This document shows positions 12,412 to 22,900 of a stretch of DNA of 64,000 nucleotides, one piece after another. The notes under the pieces are model-generated. The model ran no database searches and was not told the DNA's origin. It saw only the letters and a program-made list of their open reading frames with translations. This DNA comes from Chionoecetes opilio (lineage: Eukaryota > Arthropoda > Malacostraca > Decapoda > Majidae): contig JACEEZ010007210.1 of NCBI GenBank assembly GCA_016584305.1, positions 35,736 to 99,735 on the forward strand, given 5' to 3'. A program made the position numbers and the translations under genes. Position 1 is the first letter of the stretch, and each line of letters begins with the position of its first letter.

Positions 12412-12609
12412 GCTCCCCTGGGGGAGTGGACGATCCGGAGTACTGCATACCGGGCCGATCGCGGCAAAGGTGGAGCAAGCCCCTTAGCACTTCGCCATGG
12501 TCCAAAAAACAGATTAATATCGTGATCCCCAACATGGGGATCGTATCAGATATTAAGCTGATAAGAACAGATACTACACTTTGATCTTAGCCAAAGGCCG
12601 AGAAGCGAT
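12412..12609 (-). ncRNA. U2 spliceosomal snRNA (gene or recent pseudogene)
   Basis: Read on the minus strand from 12,609, the RNA begins ATCGCTTCTCGGCC, followed by TTTGGCTAAGATC, the branch-point-recognition word GTAGTA inside AAGTGTAGTATCTG, then TTCTTATCAGCTTAAT. This is the highly conserved 5' half of U2 snRNA. Downstream come a hairpin (GATCCCCATGTTGGGGATC), an Sm-like CTGTTTTTTGG, and the stem IV words CGGCCCGGTATGCAGTACTCCG near the 3' end. U2 base-pairs with the intron branch site in the spliceosome. Compared with the usual sequence one T is missing from the TTTT in GGCCTTTTGGC, and one T from GGTATTGCAGTACC. Those losses could be assembly errors or pseudogene changes. No upstream PSE or 3' box was confidently recognised. 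The ~198-base length fits U2. Confidence 0.93.
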
Positions 12610-13780
12610 GCTGCTACGTCAACACCGGGGACCCATGATCCTCTCCAGCTAAACACCTCAATTGAGGGTAAAGTCCTATGCTGCTAAAACTTCAATACGG
12701 ACATTATTATGAAAAAAATTGCTGATAAAAGTCACGATAGTTATATAGTTTTCAATTTTTTCATGCTTAAAATAATATAGAACAAGGCTACTAGCTTCGT
12801 GTGTCAGAATCTAAGCTATATTGATCCTCTAATGCAAAAAAACAAGAAGGTTGGCAGGTTTGCTAATGTTTCACAATAAGGATGTATTAGGACCGACCCC
12901 TGTGATATCTTCATGTGTTACACTGCCGGGATCAACTAAATAAGTGCATAGAATGTGCACTGTTATGCTCTTCGGTACATCTCGTCAAAAATCCCACGAT
13001 ACCCTACAGCTGCTCTGCACCCATTCTGCAAGCTTGCATACGGGACGCTCTTCTAATACGACAGGACACCCAGCCAGTTGGTAAGACTAGCAACATATTT
13101 ATAAAAAGTAACGAAGTGTCCACTCGCATATCAAAATGTAATGGTCGCCAGTTATTCTATAAAAAAGAAAAGGTTTGACGGTTACTACTTACTTGGTTTA
13201 TTGTGTTGTTAAGAGGCAAAGCCTCAGTGTCGTGGTGTCCCCGCTTGCTGCCAGGTCCTGGCGCCCTGGGTCTAACAGGGCCACCTGGGCGGCCATTTGG
13301 AACATATAAGACCATCTTCGGGGACTAAGACCAATCTTAGCGCTAGGTGGACATTTTCGGAAGCAAACGTTGCTCAGCTAAGACAGATGCAGCGAGTGTA
13401 ACTAAGGAGGGTTGGGGTTCGTCTTAGCCCGCATTTTCTCCGTCAGAGATAACAACAATGGTTATATTATTGGTTATGATATATATATTTTAAGGGGGAC
13501 CTCTTTTGGGTATATAGTAAATTAGGCTGTATAATACACTATGTATATATATATAGGTGTGGGGCTATATTATTATATTCTATAGATAGGGCTGGGCTGG
13601 CGAATAGATATGATTGCGACAGAAACGGTTAGCAGATTAATTCTAAACATATCAAAAAACACACCAGAAAAAAAGTGTCCGTTATTCCGATAATATCACA
13701 TATGGCTATGATGCTGTGTGTGGAGATGAAAAGGCGGAAGGAAGAGGAGGAGAAGAAATAATAGAAGAAAAAAAAGGAGA
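12610..13780. other. No gene seen
   Basis: Flank of the U2-like gene and AT-rich sequence. An 87-codon plus-strand ORF at 12,915-13,178 has no recognisable product. A short TA-rich patch lies at 13,478-13,585. Confidence 0.5.
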
Positions 13781-14135
13781 CAAGACAGAGAGAGAGAGAG
13801 AGAGGAGAGTGAGAGAGAGGAGCGAAAGATGAGAGAGAGAGACGAGACGAGAGAGGAGAGAAGAGACGAGAGAAGAGAGAGAGGAGACGAGAGAGACTCC
13901 CCTCGGCGTGACATGCACTGTGACTAGCAGAAATACATATCTGGCAACTCAAGGAGAAGGGAAGAGGAGGGGAGAAGAAATAAATTAGAGAAAAACAGGA
14001 GAGGGGAGAGAGAGAGAGAGAGAAAGAGCGAGAGAGAGAGAAGACGAGAAGAGAGAGAGAGGAGAGAGAGAGGAGAGGAGAGAGAGAGATGGAGGAGAGA
14101 GAGGAGAAGAGATGAGAGAGAGAGAGAGAGAGAGC
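13780..14135. repeat. (GA)n polypurine tract in two blocks
   Basis: Imperfect GA/GAGGA repeats at 13,785-13,895 and 13,985-14,133, separated by ~85 bases of unique sequence. The Ser/Leu-rich minus-strand ORFs are translation shadows. Confidence 0.95.
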
Positions 14136-14286
14136 AATCGGCGTGGTATAGTATTCCCCAAAATACAGACTTGTGTCGCGCGCGTGATTGGTAGGTGGCA
14201 CTAGAAGGTTGGCCTTCTGTCCCCTTACACGAGGCTACAGATGACGCCCGAAAATGCTTTGTTAGTAATTTCTTGGCCGGGTATAA

Positions 14287-14595
14287 CTAAGTCGGTCCTA
14301 GGACGTAAGAGGGTGTAGTTAGAGCCCCTTCCAAAAATTGCCGCCCCGGCGTCCTGTATGGTGTTGGAGGTCTACACTCGGCAGTGTATCCCGGGTACTG
14401 GCGGTTCATCCGGCACTGTCCGTAGTATCTTGTCAGTTTTCCATATTTAAAGGTGTTGACGAGCCCAGCCCCTTGATGTTTCTCAAAAACATTTTTGTGG
14501 AGGCTGTTGAAGAATTGGTCCTTCATGAGCCAGTCTGGCAGCCAGTAATGCTTGCATCTCAACAGGGCCTTTGAAGGGAGGGTTCTTCTACGCAC
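14287..14595 (-). pseudogene. LINE RT C-terminal fragment
   Basis: On the minus strand a 102-codon frame begins RRRTLPSKALLR and continues WLMKDQFFNSLHKN, then breaks down into YGKLTRYYG and PGYT. The order RRRTLPS, basic segment, N-x-LP-like segment, PGYT is shared with the fragment at 19,620-19,985 on the same strand. Both look like the C-terminal tail of the same kind of non-LTR retrotransposon polyprotein, after the RT thumb. No catalytic part is present. The clade is not assigned. Confidence 0.55.
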
Positions 14596-14877
14596 TTGCG
14601 TCTCAGTCCGCTCCGTAAGTGTGACTATAATTTGTATGAAGTCATTTCCATCTATCAGGAATATGTTTCAGTCGAAAATTTAGTTACAATATTACAAATG
14701 TCAGGGATATAGGCAACAGTACGGCAATATAAAGAAAAACAAAGTACTAAGCTTTCAAACGTTTCAACTCACAAAAGTTACATTTCGGTCAGATCAGTAC
14801 TCATAGTATTGATAAATTCCGATGATTAATACAAAATATAGTTTACTCACCAACTATTTTAAAAATAACTAGATAAA

Positions 14878-14937
14878 ATATATATATATATATATATATA
14901 ATATATATATAATATAATATATATATATAGCATATAA

Positions 14938-15000
<63 letters not shown>
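14878..15000. repeat. (TA)n microsatellite
   Basis: Alternating TA with occasional G and C. Purely low-complexity. Confidence 0.95.
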
Positions 15001-15003
<3 letters not shown>

Positions 15004-15640
15004 GCATAGATAGCTTACTCTTAGTAGTAGTAAGTGGAGATCGACTATGGTGGCATAAAAACAGTAATAAAACAGGTATATTTCCACACCAAAAACATGG
15101 AATGAAAAAAAAGAAAAAAAATGTAGCTTGATCTTTAGTGCGTACCCTACAAACGGATCCTGTAATACATGGCTTTATTTTTCAATTTAATTAATAAATA
15201 GGCATCATTATCAATATATAAAAGTAATAACACCTACCAACATTTTTGTACTACCGGTGGAAAGATATAATCTATGGCAAGCGCCGATAACAATAAACTA
15301 TAAATACGACGCACGCCAATAATAAGGTGTAATATGTAACACAGCTGAGTCTTCCTTAGACTGCACATGGAATGGATAACCATCAAAACAACACCTAAAC
15401 CTGCTTCGAACTCATAGGAAGAGAGAACAGCATGTATAAATATAATGGCTCATAGAAATGAAGAAAAAAAATTTCGTTTGTGGTATTTACCCAATCTTTG
15501 AGTTATGCGGGACGCACTTTAAAACACAATACACACCCATCCCCCTGCTCAAGGGGGGAACAATAACAACACACATTTGTAAAGAAAAAGTACAATATAT
15601 GGTAGGAGGTAATTACTTTCTTCCAAAAATGTAGGCCTCG
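15001..15640. other. No gene seen
   Basis: AT-rich unique-looking sequence with no ORF of note and no tandem structure. Confidence 0.5.
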
Positions 15641-16249
15641 GTTATTTGATCACAGCTGCCATTCAACAGACACCATCACCTGCTCATCCACTGACAAACG
15701 CGAGTTTGTTCGCCGCCGTGATACACTGCCATCTTCAACTTTTTATAAGGTGATTGGCTATGACAGTCTGTTTTCGCAGGTCTAGTAGCAGCAACCTGGG
15801 CGCACGCCTGGTAACAGGGCATGTGGCTCGTTACGGTACGGTACGAAATTACCCCCCCCTCTCCGGTACGGTACGGTAATTTAAGGCCTAAAAGTACGGT
15901 TCGATATATTTTCTCAAGTTTGGTCGGTACGAAAGTTTTCGATTGTATTCTCCGTCCTCGTATCGAACCATTTTCATACCAGCAGTATGGGATGGTAGGC
16001 TACCATCAATACTGTATTTCATCTGTAAACACTTGACTTCACCCCAGCTCAGGGACTGCAGTCAGGGACTCAAGGAGGGGGAGTTGACACCTTCCATTAA
16101 CACCAATGTGGACCCTCATTACCAGGGTAGGAATTTTTCATCCAGTGCCTGGGTGTTGACCTGGGGTCCTGGGACTCCTGGCGATCATGATTAATAGTTC
16201 AAACAGGCCATGTGTCTAGTACATATCTACCTTAAATATATACTGGTAA

Positions 16250-16261
16250 ATATATAATATA

Positions 16262-16297
<36 letters not shown>

Positions 16298-16320
16298 TAT
16301 ATAATATATATATATAATCA
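16250..16320. repeat. (TA)n microsatellite
   Basis: TA dinucleotides with short interruptions. It is followed at 16,340-16,575 by an irregular G/A/T-rich stretch of GTGAGTGAGG and GGGTGGGTG-like words without a fixed period. Confidence 0.9.
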
Positions 16321-16905
16321 CTGTCAATCAACCCGTTCATGGCGTCACTGGTGATGGAAGAGTGAGTGAGGGGCTGAGTAGTGAGGCGTCGTGGGTGGTG
16401 GATTGTGTGGAATAAGTGAGGTTGGGTGGGTTTTAAGGAAGGATTGAGGAGTGAGTAGGTGGGAGGGTTGGAGGGTATGAAGAAACGAGTGAGGGCGTGG
16501 GTGGATGGCGGGAAGGTGAATGATTGAGGAGGGCGTGGCGTGGGTGGATGGGTGGATAGGGAATGAGAGTGAGCGAGATTTACACATTTAATTAACACCA
16601 CCGTGTGGACTTCATTAGCCTGGTAGCATTTCTGGCCCAGCTGCAATGGTGTGCAAGTGGCATTGGGGATTATCCTTCAATTCCCTCAGGTCAAAGAGAT
16701 AAGTAAGGGCCGCAGGGGCATTGAAGGAAGAATTGTTTGATGCATCATGCTGTTCGATGCCTACATAAAATAATGCGCCCTTATGTAGTATATACATAAT
16801 ACAATATATTATATATAGTTTAAATATTGTAAGTATCGGGATAGGAGGTAAATATTGAAATGTAGGTAGTCGTATATAGATAAATGGGTAGATGTTACTA
16901 GTGTG

Positions 16906-17660
16906 GTATGTACCTGTAAAAGTATTGTGTATATTAATCACAATGGAAAATTATTAGTAAATTTTTCAATTATTGATTTTGATTATGAAAATCAAAGTTT
17001 TTGGCACGAAAAATAGTTCGAAATTACGGTTACGGAAATTAATCGTACTACTTACGGTACGATAGATATTCAGGTACGGAACGGAAATCACGTGGTACTG
17101 TATAATCTGAAGGTACGAATTATGATAAAATATTGCCAGTTCTCAGTACCACACATGCCCTGCTGGAAGTCAACAACGGACCGATCCGATCGCTTCGTGT
17201 CCTGGTGGAAGCCGACGTAGAGTCGACAGGGGATGCTGGGCCTATGTGATCTCAAGAAGTGCGTTTGACTCAAGTGCATCGTGAGCACTCTGGGATCTTT
17301 TTGCGAATTCAGACGGGATTCCTGCAAGGACTAGTGTTTGATACCTGTCTTTGTACTCTGGACGAAAGTGCTGGAAGTGTGGGGGAGGGTATCCAGTTTC
17401 TCCTGTGAACAAGAGTGAGGCAGGGGGGCGTCCTTGCCCCATCACTTGTCAACAATTGATATGGACTGGGTATTTGGCAAATTTGTAGATCAAAGTGATT
17501 GTGGAGCAACATCCCGGCAACACAAGATCACGGATCTGTTTTGCCGACTGATGCAGTATTCTGTGCTAAGTCGCTGGGGTCCTGTAGGGGTGAGGGGCTA
17601 TCGAGCACTGATATATATAACATGATCGCGTATCTGGGCTAGCTGTGGACGATACGAAGT
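16906..17660 (+). repeat. Duplicated unit, copy B (carries RTE fragment)
   Basis: Direct copy of window bases 1-770, starting GTATGTACCTGTAAAAGTAT at 16,906 and staying colinear through the RTE-like fragment to about CGAGCACTGATATATATAA. The matching left flank of copy B, with CGGTACGGTACG words at 15,833-15,900, suggests the repeated unit is longer than what copy A shows before the window edge. Confidence 0.85.
17150..17640 (+). pseudogene. RTE-like LINE reverse transcriptase fragment
   Basis: The second copy of the fragment at 240-745. It matches at GTCAACAACGGACCGATCC, TCGCTTCGTGTCCTG, CTCAAGAAG, GCGTTTGACTCAA, GGGATTCCTGCAAGGACTA and GTGAGGCAGGGG. The KAFDS-like and VRQGCV-like peptides appear in shifting frames, and frames are broken by single-base indels. 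The catalytic FADD segment is not readable. The two copies differ mostly by indels, which fits either long neutral decay or uncorrected long-read errors. Confidence 0.8.
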
Positions 17661-17756
17661 CAGCAACCAGCCACCATTTGCCATACCAAACAAAGACATG
17701 GGCCGCCCAGCCGTGGCTGGGTTGCTGCTGCTGGCATGTGATAGCCTATATTACCA

Positions 17757-17836
17757 CCTACTACTACTACTACTATTACCACATACTAAATACTATTACA
17801 CCTACAACTATTATTAACACCTACTACTACTACTAA
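17757..17836. repeat. (TAC)n-rich microsatellite
   Basis: Two clusters of CTACTACTACTA words with variants (TATTACCAC, ACACCTACAAC). Confidence 0.85.
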
Positions 17837-17895
17837 ACGTCCAACATAGGCATCGTTGAACCTTCCAAGTCATTATTTACGGTGATACACAGACA

Positions 17896-18475
17896 ACAGG
17901 TGTGTTGCGAGGCCGTCAGGTGTGTAGTGACAGGTGTCTGGAGGTCGTACAGGTGTTTGCGAGGCCGTACAGTGTGTGTGCAGGTTCTTGCGAGGCCGTA
18001 CAGGTGTATAGTGACAGGTGTGTTGCGAGGCCGTACAGGTGTGTAGTGACAGGTGTGTTGCGAGGCCGTACAGGTGTGTAGTGACAGGTGTCTTGCGAGG
18101 CCGTACAGGTGTGTAGTGACAGGTGTCTTGCGAGGCCGTACAGGTGTAGTAACAGGTGTGTTGCGAGGCCCGTACAGGTGTGTAGTGACAGGTGTCTTGC
18201 GAGGCCGTACAGGTGTGTAGTGACAGGTGTGTTGCGAGGCCGTACAGGTGTGTAGTGACAGGTGTGTTGCGAGGCCGTACAGGTGTGTAGTGACAGGTGT
18301 CTTGCGAGGCCGTCAGGTGTATATGACAGGTGTGTTGCGAGGCCGACAGGTGTGTGTGCAGGTTATTGCGGGCCGTACAGGTGTGTAGTGACAGGTGTAT
18401 TGCGAGGCCGTACAGGTGTGTAGTGACAGGTGTGTTGCGAGGCCGTACAGGTGTGTAGTGACAGGTGTGGTGTAT
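17896..18475 (+). repeat. 35-bp minisatellite, ~16 copies
   Basis: The unit reads ACAGGTGTGTTGCGAGGCC then GTACAGGTGTGTAGTG (35 bases). A recurring variant has GTCTTGCGAG instead of GTGTTGCGAG, and a few copies are shortened. Each unit is itself two half-repeats that both begin ACAGGTGTGT. No ORF runs through it. Confidence 0.95.
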
Positions 18476-18766
18476 GTGGTAAAGCGAGAGGCTAAGAGTG
18501 CAGTGTTAGCCCCCGAGTGTGTGTGTGTCTGACCTAAAGAGCGAACGCGTAGTTCTCGTCCACTATAACGGCGTCAGCCCCGTACCGCCGCGGCCACGGG
18601 TACGGCGCGAGCCACAGTGGTCCATAGAAGCTACTCTCGGGGATTACTGGAAGTTTAAATGGAATCAAAAACCTTTGGCCTAATCAAAAAACTTTCTTAA
18701 TAGGTATATTTAATGAAAGTAGTTAGTTTCGTACACTAATTTTGAGATTTTCGTACATAAACCTAC

Positions 18767-18940
18767 ATGAAACCTAACCTAACCTTATAGGTTTTAATAA
18801 AACCTAACCTAGCTAACCTTAAAGGTTTTAATGAAACCTAACCTAACCTTATAGGTTTTAATGAAACCTAACCTAACCTTAAAGGTTTTAATGAAACCTA
18901 ACCTAACCTTATAGGTTGTAATGAAACCTAACCTAACTTT
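18767..18940 (+). repeat. 30-bp tandem array with AACCTAACCT telomere-like core
   Basis: Six near-identical units of ATGAAACCTAACCTAACC plus TTATAGGTTTTA (30 bases). TTATAGG and TTAAAGG alternate between units. AACCT is the complement frame of the arthropod telomere pentamer TTAGG. Each unit also contains AACCTTATAGGTT, a short palindrome. Confidence 0.95.
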
Positions 18941-19204
18941 AATCACAAGGTATACTTTCTTTTTTTTTTTTTTTCTTCGCAAAATAAAGCTATCTCCATT
19001 AGAACAAGCACCGCTTATTAGGAAGCGCTATAAACATTTGTATCATAACCACACTCAGGTCTGCTTCCGTTCCCCACTAATTGTTAACAAGTATAAAAAA
19101 AATATACTTATATCTATATCTACTTATATAAAAAAAAGTATACCATATCCACCTATATATTTTTTTAACTAGTAGGTGGATGACTGGAGTGGGTAGATGG
19201 ATTA

Positions 19205-19249
19205 AGAGTGGATGGGCTGGGGGGGAGTGGGTGTGGGTGTGGGTGTGTG

Positions 19250-19280
<31 letters not shown>

Positions 19281-19515
19281 TCTGGGTGTGTGGGTGTGGG
19301 TGTGGGTGTGGGTGTGTGTGGGTGTGGGTGGGTGTGTGTGGTGGGTGTGTGGGTGTGTCGTGGGTGGTGTGGGTGTGGGTGTGTGGTGGGTGGGTGGGTG
19401 GGTGGGTGTGTGTGTGTGTGGTGGGTGCGTGTGTGTGTGTGTGGTGGGTGCGTGTGTGTGTGTGTGGTGGGTGCGTGTGTGTGTGTGTGGTGGGTGCGTG
19501 TGTGTGTGTGTGTGG
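19205..19515 (+). repeat. GT-rich minisatellite
   Basis: (GT)n and GGGTGT repeats. They end in four copies of a ~23-base unit GTGTGTGTGTGGTGGGTGCG. The Cys/Val/Trp/Gly ORFs it creates are artefacts. Confidence 0.95.
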
Positions 19516-19619
19516 TGTTACCTGTTACTTACTTGTTACTTGTTTCGTCTTGAGGGTACTCCCCTCACAGTCGTGTGCTCCACCGCTGCATCCGAACCCA
19601 GCGTCCCTGTGTTGCAGGT

Positions 19620-19985
19620 TCGCCTGGTCCGATATTGAGTTAGTGTCTGCCCTGCTCACAGACGTATATCCAGGCACGGGAGGTTCATCCGGGATTGTTT
19701 GTAGGTGGTTGTCCAAATGATGTTTGAATTTTTCCACTGAGCATTCCGTGAGGTTCCTTAATTTTCCTGGCAGGTTGTTAAATAGTTTTGGCCCAATATG
19801 AGGCAGACTGGTTGATAGGAGGGTCTTGATCCTGGCTGGTGCTTCTGATGGTAGTGTTCTCCTCCTTGCCTTGCGACCAGTTCTTGGGTTGATATGCTGG
19901 GCTGACAGGTCACTGATGGCAGTAGGGTTGGGCACAAGGTTCTCCAGGATCTTCCAGGTATATAATATATTGTATATATTGGCAT
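19620..19985 (-). pseudogene. LINE RT C-terminal fragment
   Basis: A minus-strand frame reads HANIYNILYTWKILENLVPN, RTGRKARRRTLPSEAPAR, SLPHIGPKLFNNLPGKLRN, SVEKFKHHLDNHL and PPVPGYTS. The pattern basic-RRR-TLP, then GPKLFN-LP, then FK-LD is typical of the extreme C terminus of LINE polyproteins (compare the W-N-LP...FK-LD words of the CR1 at 34.6 kb). The RT core is absent, so this is a 5'-truncated end or an orphan. The downstream end dissolves near 19,620. It is related to 14,287-14,595. Confidence 0.7.
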
Positions 19986-20486
19986 GACGAGGCGATAACA
20001 CAACCAGACAGCAACGCGAACCGCAGAAACAAGGCTTTGTTTTGGTTTCGGCAAGATGGCGGACAGTTGGAACCAGTGCTGAGCCAGGCTTCCGCGATCC
20101 ATGTTATATAGATCAGTGGCACTAGCCCGCAAGAGACCGACTTCTCTGTCTACAAAAATGCTGAAAAAACCTCAGTGTGAACCAGCCTTAAGTCCTTCAT
20201 AAAAGATGGCAGTAGCCTACTGTTTTCTGTTATTGGGTTTTGGATAGACTAATTTAATTCCAAAGATTCCTGAAAAGTCTACAAAATAGGCAGATTAAAC
20301 AACCTCATTTCTGTGGTTTAGCTTTATTAGCATTATTACAAGAGACGGGTGTGCATGGGACAGCCCCGCCGAAGACAGTCCGTCAGGAATTAACAAAACA
20401 TCACGGTGGAAGGTCCCACTACTGTGCCTCTCATAAGCGTTACCTCTGCACATCATGCCAGGTAGTGCAATTATAATCTTTATCTC

Positions 20487-20625
20487 GTGTGTGTGTGTGT
20501 GTGTACTTTATCTTGTTCTCCCCACGACAGTTATCTCTCTGTGACAGGAATGTTGGTAGTGGTGGAGGGGGGGTTGCATCTGCCTGGTGACACACACACA
20601 CACACACACACGCGCGCGCGCGAGC
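20487..20625. repeat. (GT)n and (CA)n(CG)n microsatellites
   Basis: (GT)8-9 at 20,487-20,504 and (CA)11 followed by (CG)5 at 20,590-20,621. The two complementary dinucleotide tracts lie ~90 bases apart and could pair. Confidence 0.9.
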
Positions 20626-20858
20626 TCGTAACATGTGTTGGCTGGGACGTCCCGTGCCTGCATCGCCTTGATAGTGAGGGCAAATAAAAGTGAATCTGCT
20701 GCTCATTCACGATACAGTTGCTAGTCTGACACGTGTTGAGTCGCGAGATTATTAGCTATTTATAGGAAGGGGTGAAATGATCGATATTGTTGTTTTTGTT
20801 TTTGGGCAGTATATACACATATGTAGTAGCTACACATACCTTTTTTTATACATCAATC

Positions 20859-21091
20859 TACCGTCAATAACACTATAATCGCCACTGCACTAATGTCACC
20901 AGGCGTATATTACGAATTTTAGCCTCACTACATACTTGTCTGTGCCACTGAAGAGGCATGCACAGTAGTACATATCATGAAGGCTAGGTACATGTCTTCA
21001 GTGGCACATACAAGTCAGTAGTGATACTAAAATTCGTAATATATGGCGCCTGGCGACATTAGTGCAGTGGCGACTAGTGTTGTTGACGGTA
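20859..21091. repeat. Palindromic MITE-like element, ~233 bp
   Basis: The left arm (TACCGTCAATAACACTATAA, CGCCACTGCACTAATGTCAC, CAGGCG, TATTACGAATTTTAG) is mirrored by the right arm (CTAAAATTCGTAATATATGG, CGCCTGGCGACATTAGTGCA, GTGGCGACTAGTGTTGTTGA, CGGTA). The centre has mirrored CACTGAAGA...TCTTCAGTG words. Single-arm relatives lie at 21,590-21,720 and, inverted, at 6,240-6,375. Confidence 0.9.
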
Positions 21092-21589
21092 GTATTTTGT
21101 ATTAGTTAGCGTTAATGCGTTTTTTAATTCATGATGTAGCTATATATACTATACGTCAAGCTTCGTGATACTGTTGTTATTTCAGAATGACATGAAAATA
21201 GAAGTGGTTTGTTTACTGATGTCAGACCGGAGATTAAAATGTAGATATCCTTTTTTTTCTCCCCCCATTTCTTATCTCCTTTTTCTATCCTTTATCGACG
21301 TTTTGAAGTAATGATGATTCTATGGAATGTGACAGTGTATGTAGGGAAGCGATTGATTCTCTCATTGGTTGTCTCTTTTGAATGGTTTTGTATTTGCACA
21401 TGATTCTCTCCTGCAAAGATTAACACACACTCTTACACATCTTAATACTCGTATCCTTAATAATAAGACAGTGATACAAATGCGAAGATATAGCTATAGC
21501 AATGTTTTCTTCAGTGCAATCTACTTAAAGAAAGGTGCTTACAAAAAAAAACACTTTATAAACAGCTACCGTACATAACAGTAAGTCGC

Positions 21590-21800
21590 CACTGCAGTCA
21601 TGTCGCCAGGCGCCATATATTACGAATTATAGCATTACTACTGAATTTTATGTGCCACTGAAGATGATACACAGTAGTTATATCATGACTGTATAATCTA
21701 CTCTGTTTCAGCGTTGTTTATGCTTTGTATCTGCAAGTATATACGGTTTCAAATTTCACTATGCGTTTTTTTTTCGGGCGACGACGACTGCGGTACGACA
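21590..21800 (+). repeat. MITE-like repeat copy
   Basis: CGCCACTGCAGTCATGTCGC, GGCGCCATATATTACGAAT, TGCCACTGAAGATGATACAC and TCATGACTGTATAATCTA match one arm of the palindrome at 20,859-21,091. The distal GTTTTTTTTTCGGGCGACGACGAC matches 6,145-6,180 in reverse complement. Confidence 0.8.
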
Positions 21801-21978
21801 CTCAGTAAATAAACACTAGATGGCGACTGACTGTTGGTAGCCACTTTGTAGATATTTTTGTAATTTTCATTTATAGCCCTAATATGACACAGATGAAGAC
21901 ACAAAATGACACAGACTCTCCAGATAGCCCCTTCTAGCTTTCCTGAAATCATGCATGTACAAATGTAAGTATTAACGC

Positions 21979-21979
21979 N
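21979..21979. other. Ambiguous base (N)
   Basis: The only N in the window, inside ATTAACGCNG. It shows that base calling was uncertain here. Confidence 0.98.
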
Positions 21980-21989
21980 GTTTAATTCG

Positions 21990-22900
21990 TCCCTTGTAAT
22001 TTTTCACGCTGGTTAGGAGTATGGTCCCTTAATACCTTATCACTTCCTTCCGTCCTCGCATCATCCAACACAAATATCCCATTGCCTGCTGTCCATGTTG
22101 TGGTCTCTCTTATTTCTACTTCCATGCTCCATGCTGGATTATTCACACTCATTAATTCCTCAAAATATTATATTCATCTTTTGACATCCTCATTTTCTCT
22201 CGGCATCTCCTCACCATTATTCCATCTAGTTCCTCTTTCTTTTTGTACTTCCTCCAAATATAGTCTATCATTCTCTCTAAAAATCTCACTCAGATTCCTT
22301 CCAAAATTCTCATCCACTTTCAGTTTTTTTGTGATAACCCATTTCACTCCTTTTGCATGTGCTCTGTTTTCCTGCCTTCCCTTACATGCTCAGGCACATT
22401 TCTCTGTTGGGTTTTGACATATGCAATTTATGCATCCCTCTTGATCTATTACTTGCTTGACTTCATCTGTCCACCGGCATGCCATTTGTTTCCTTATTTT
22501 CACCTTTGTGCCCACCCAAAGTCTACTGTATACAGTAGTCTTTGGCCCACCATTTGTTAGTATTAATTCTTTGAAGAACCTAAACACATTTTGAATCTCG
22601 TCTTTTTTTATATCTCTGATATACCACTCAATTCATACGCCAATTTCTGCCTGTAATCCCCCCAAACTTCTTCATTATCAATCTTGTCAGGACTAACCCC
22701 TCTCCTCTTATCCCTGGATTGTTTTCAGAAACTCTATCTGTCATGCACTTGCATTTTCATTTATACTGTTAGGTGATTCATGCTTTCGATATTGCCTCTA
22801 ACCACTTTCGCATCAGTTATCTCTTCTTTCAGTCTCCCATCTGTGGCTATAGAATTTATCAGGCCTTTCTGCTCATTCTGTGAATTCCCTCTTCTCCCTG
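21990..22900 (-). pseudogene. LINE EN-to-RT linker remnant (RTE-like)
   Basis: On the minus strand, in broken frames, I read VSPDKIDNEEVWGDYRQKLA (near 22,660-22,720), FRFFKELILTNGGPK, then CRWTDEVKQVIDQ (near 22,460), then a charged segment with WVITKKLKVDEN and NDRLYLEEVQKERGTRW (near 22,250), then IYFEELMSVNNPAW (near 22,140). This order matches the region between endonuclease and RT in RTE-like LINEs, where W-(N/T)-DEV, K-(K/R)-LF and YFEELL words are typical. No RT core or catalytic residue is present and frames break repeatedly. The region on the plus strand has no recognisable product. Clade is a guess. Confidence 0.55.

Noticed and set aside
12335..12584. Small ORFs on both strands at 12.3-12.6 kb
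   Set aside because: They overlap the U2 snRNA-like gene, and non-coding RNA explains the conservation.
17896..18475. CRISPR-like regular repeats
   Set aside because: Contiguous 35-bp tandem units without unique spacers, in a eukaryotic context with no cas genes.
19180..19720. Three overlapping Cys/Val/Gly-rich ORFs
   Set aside because: Produced by the GT-rich minisatellite. The downstream part belongs to a minus-strand LINE remnant.
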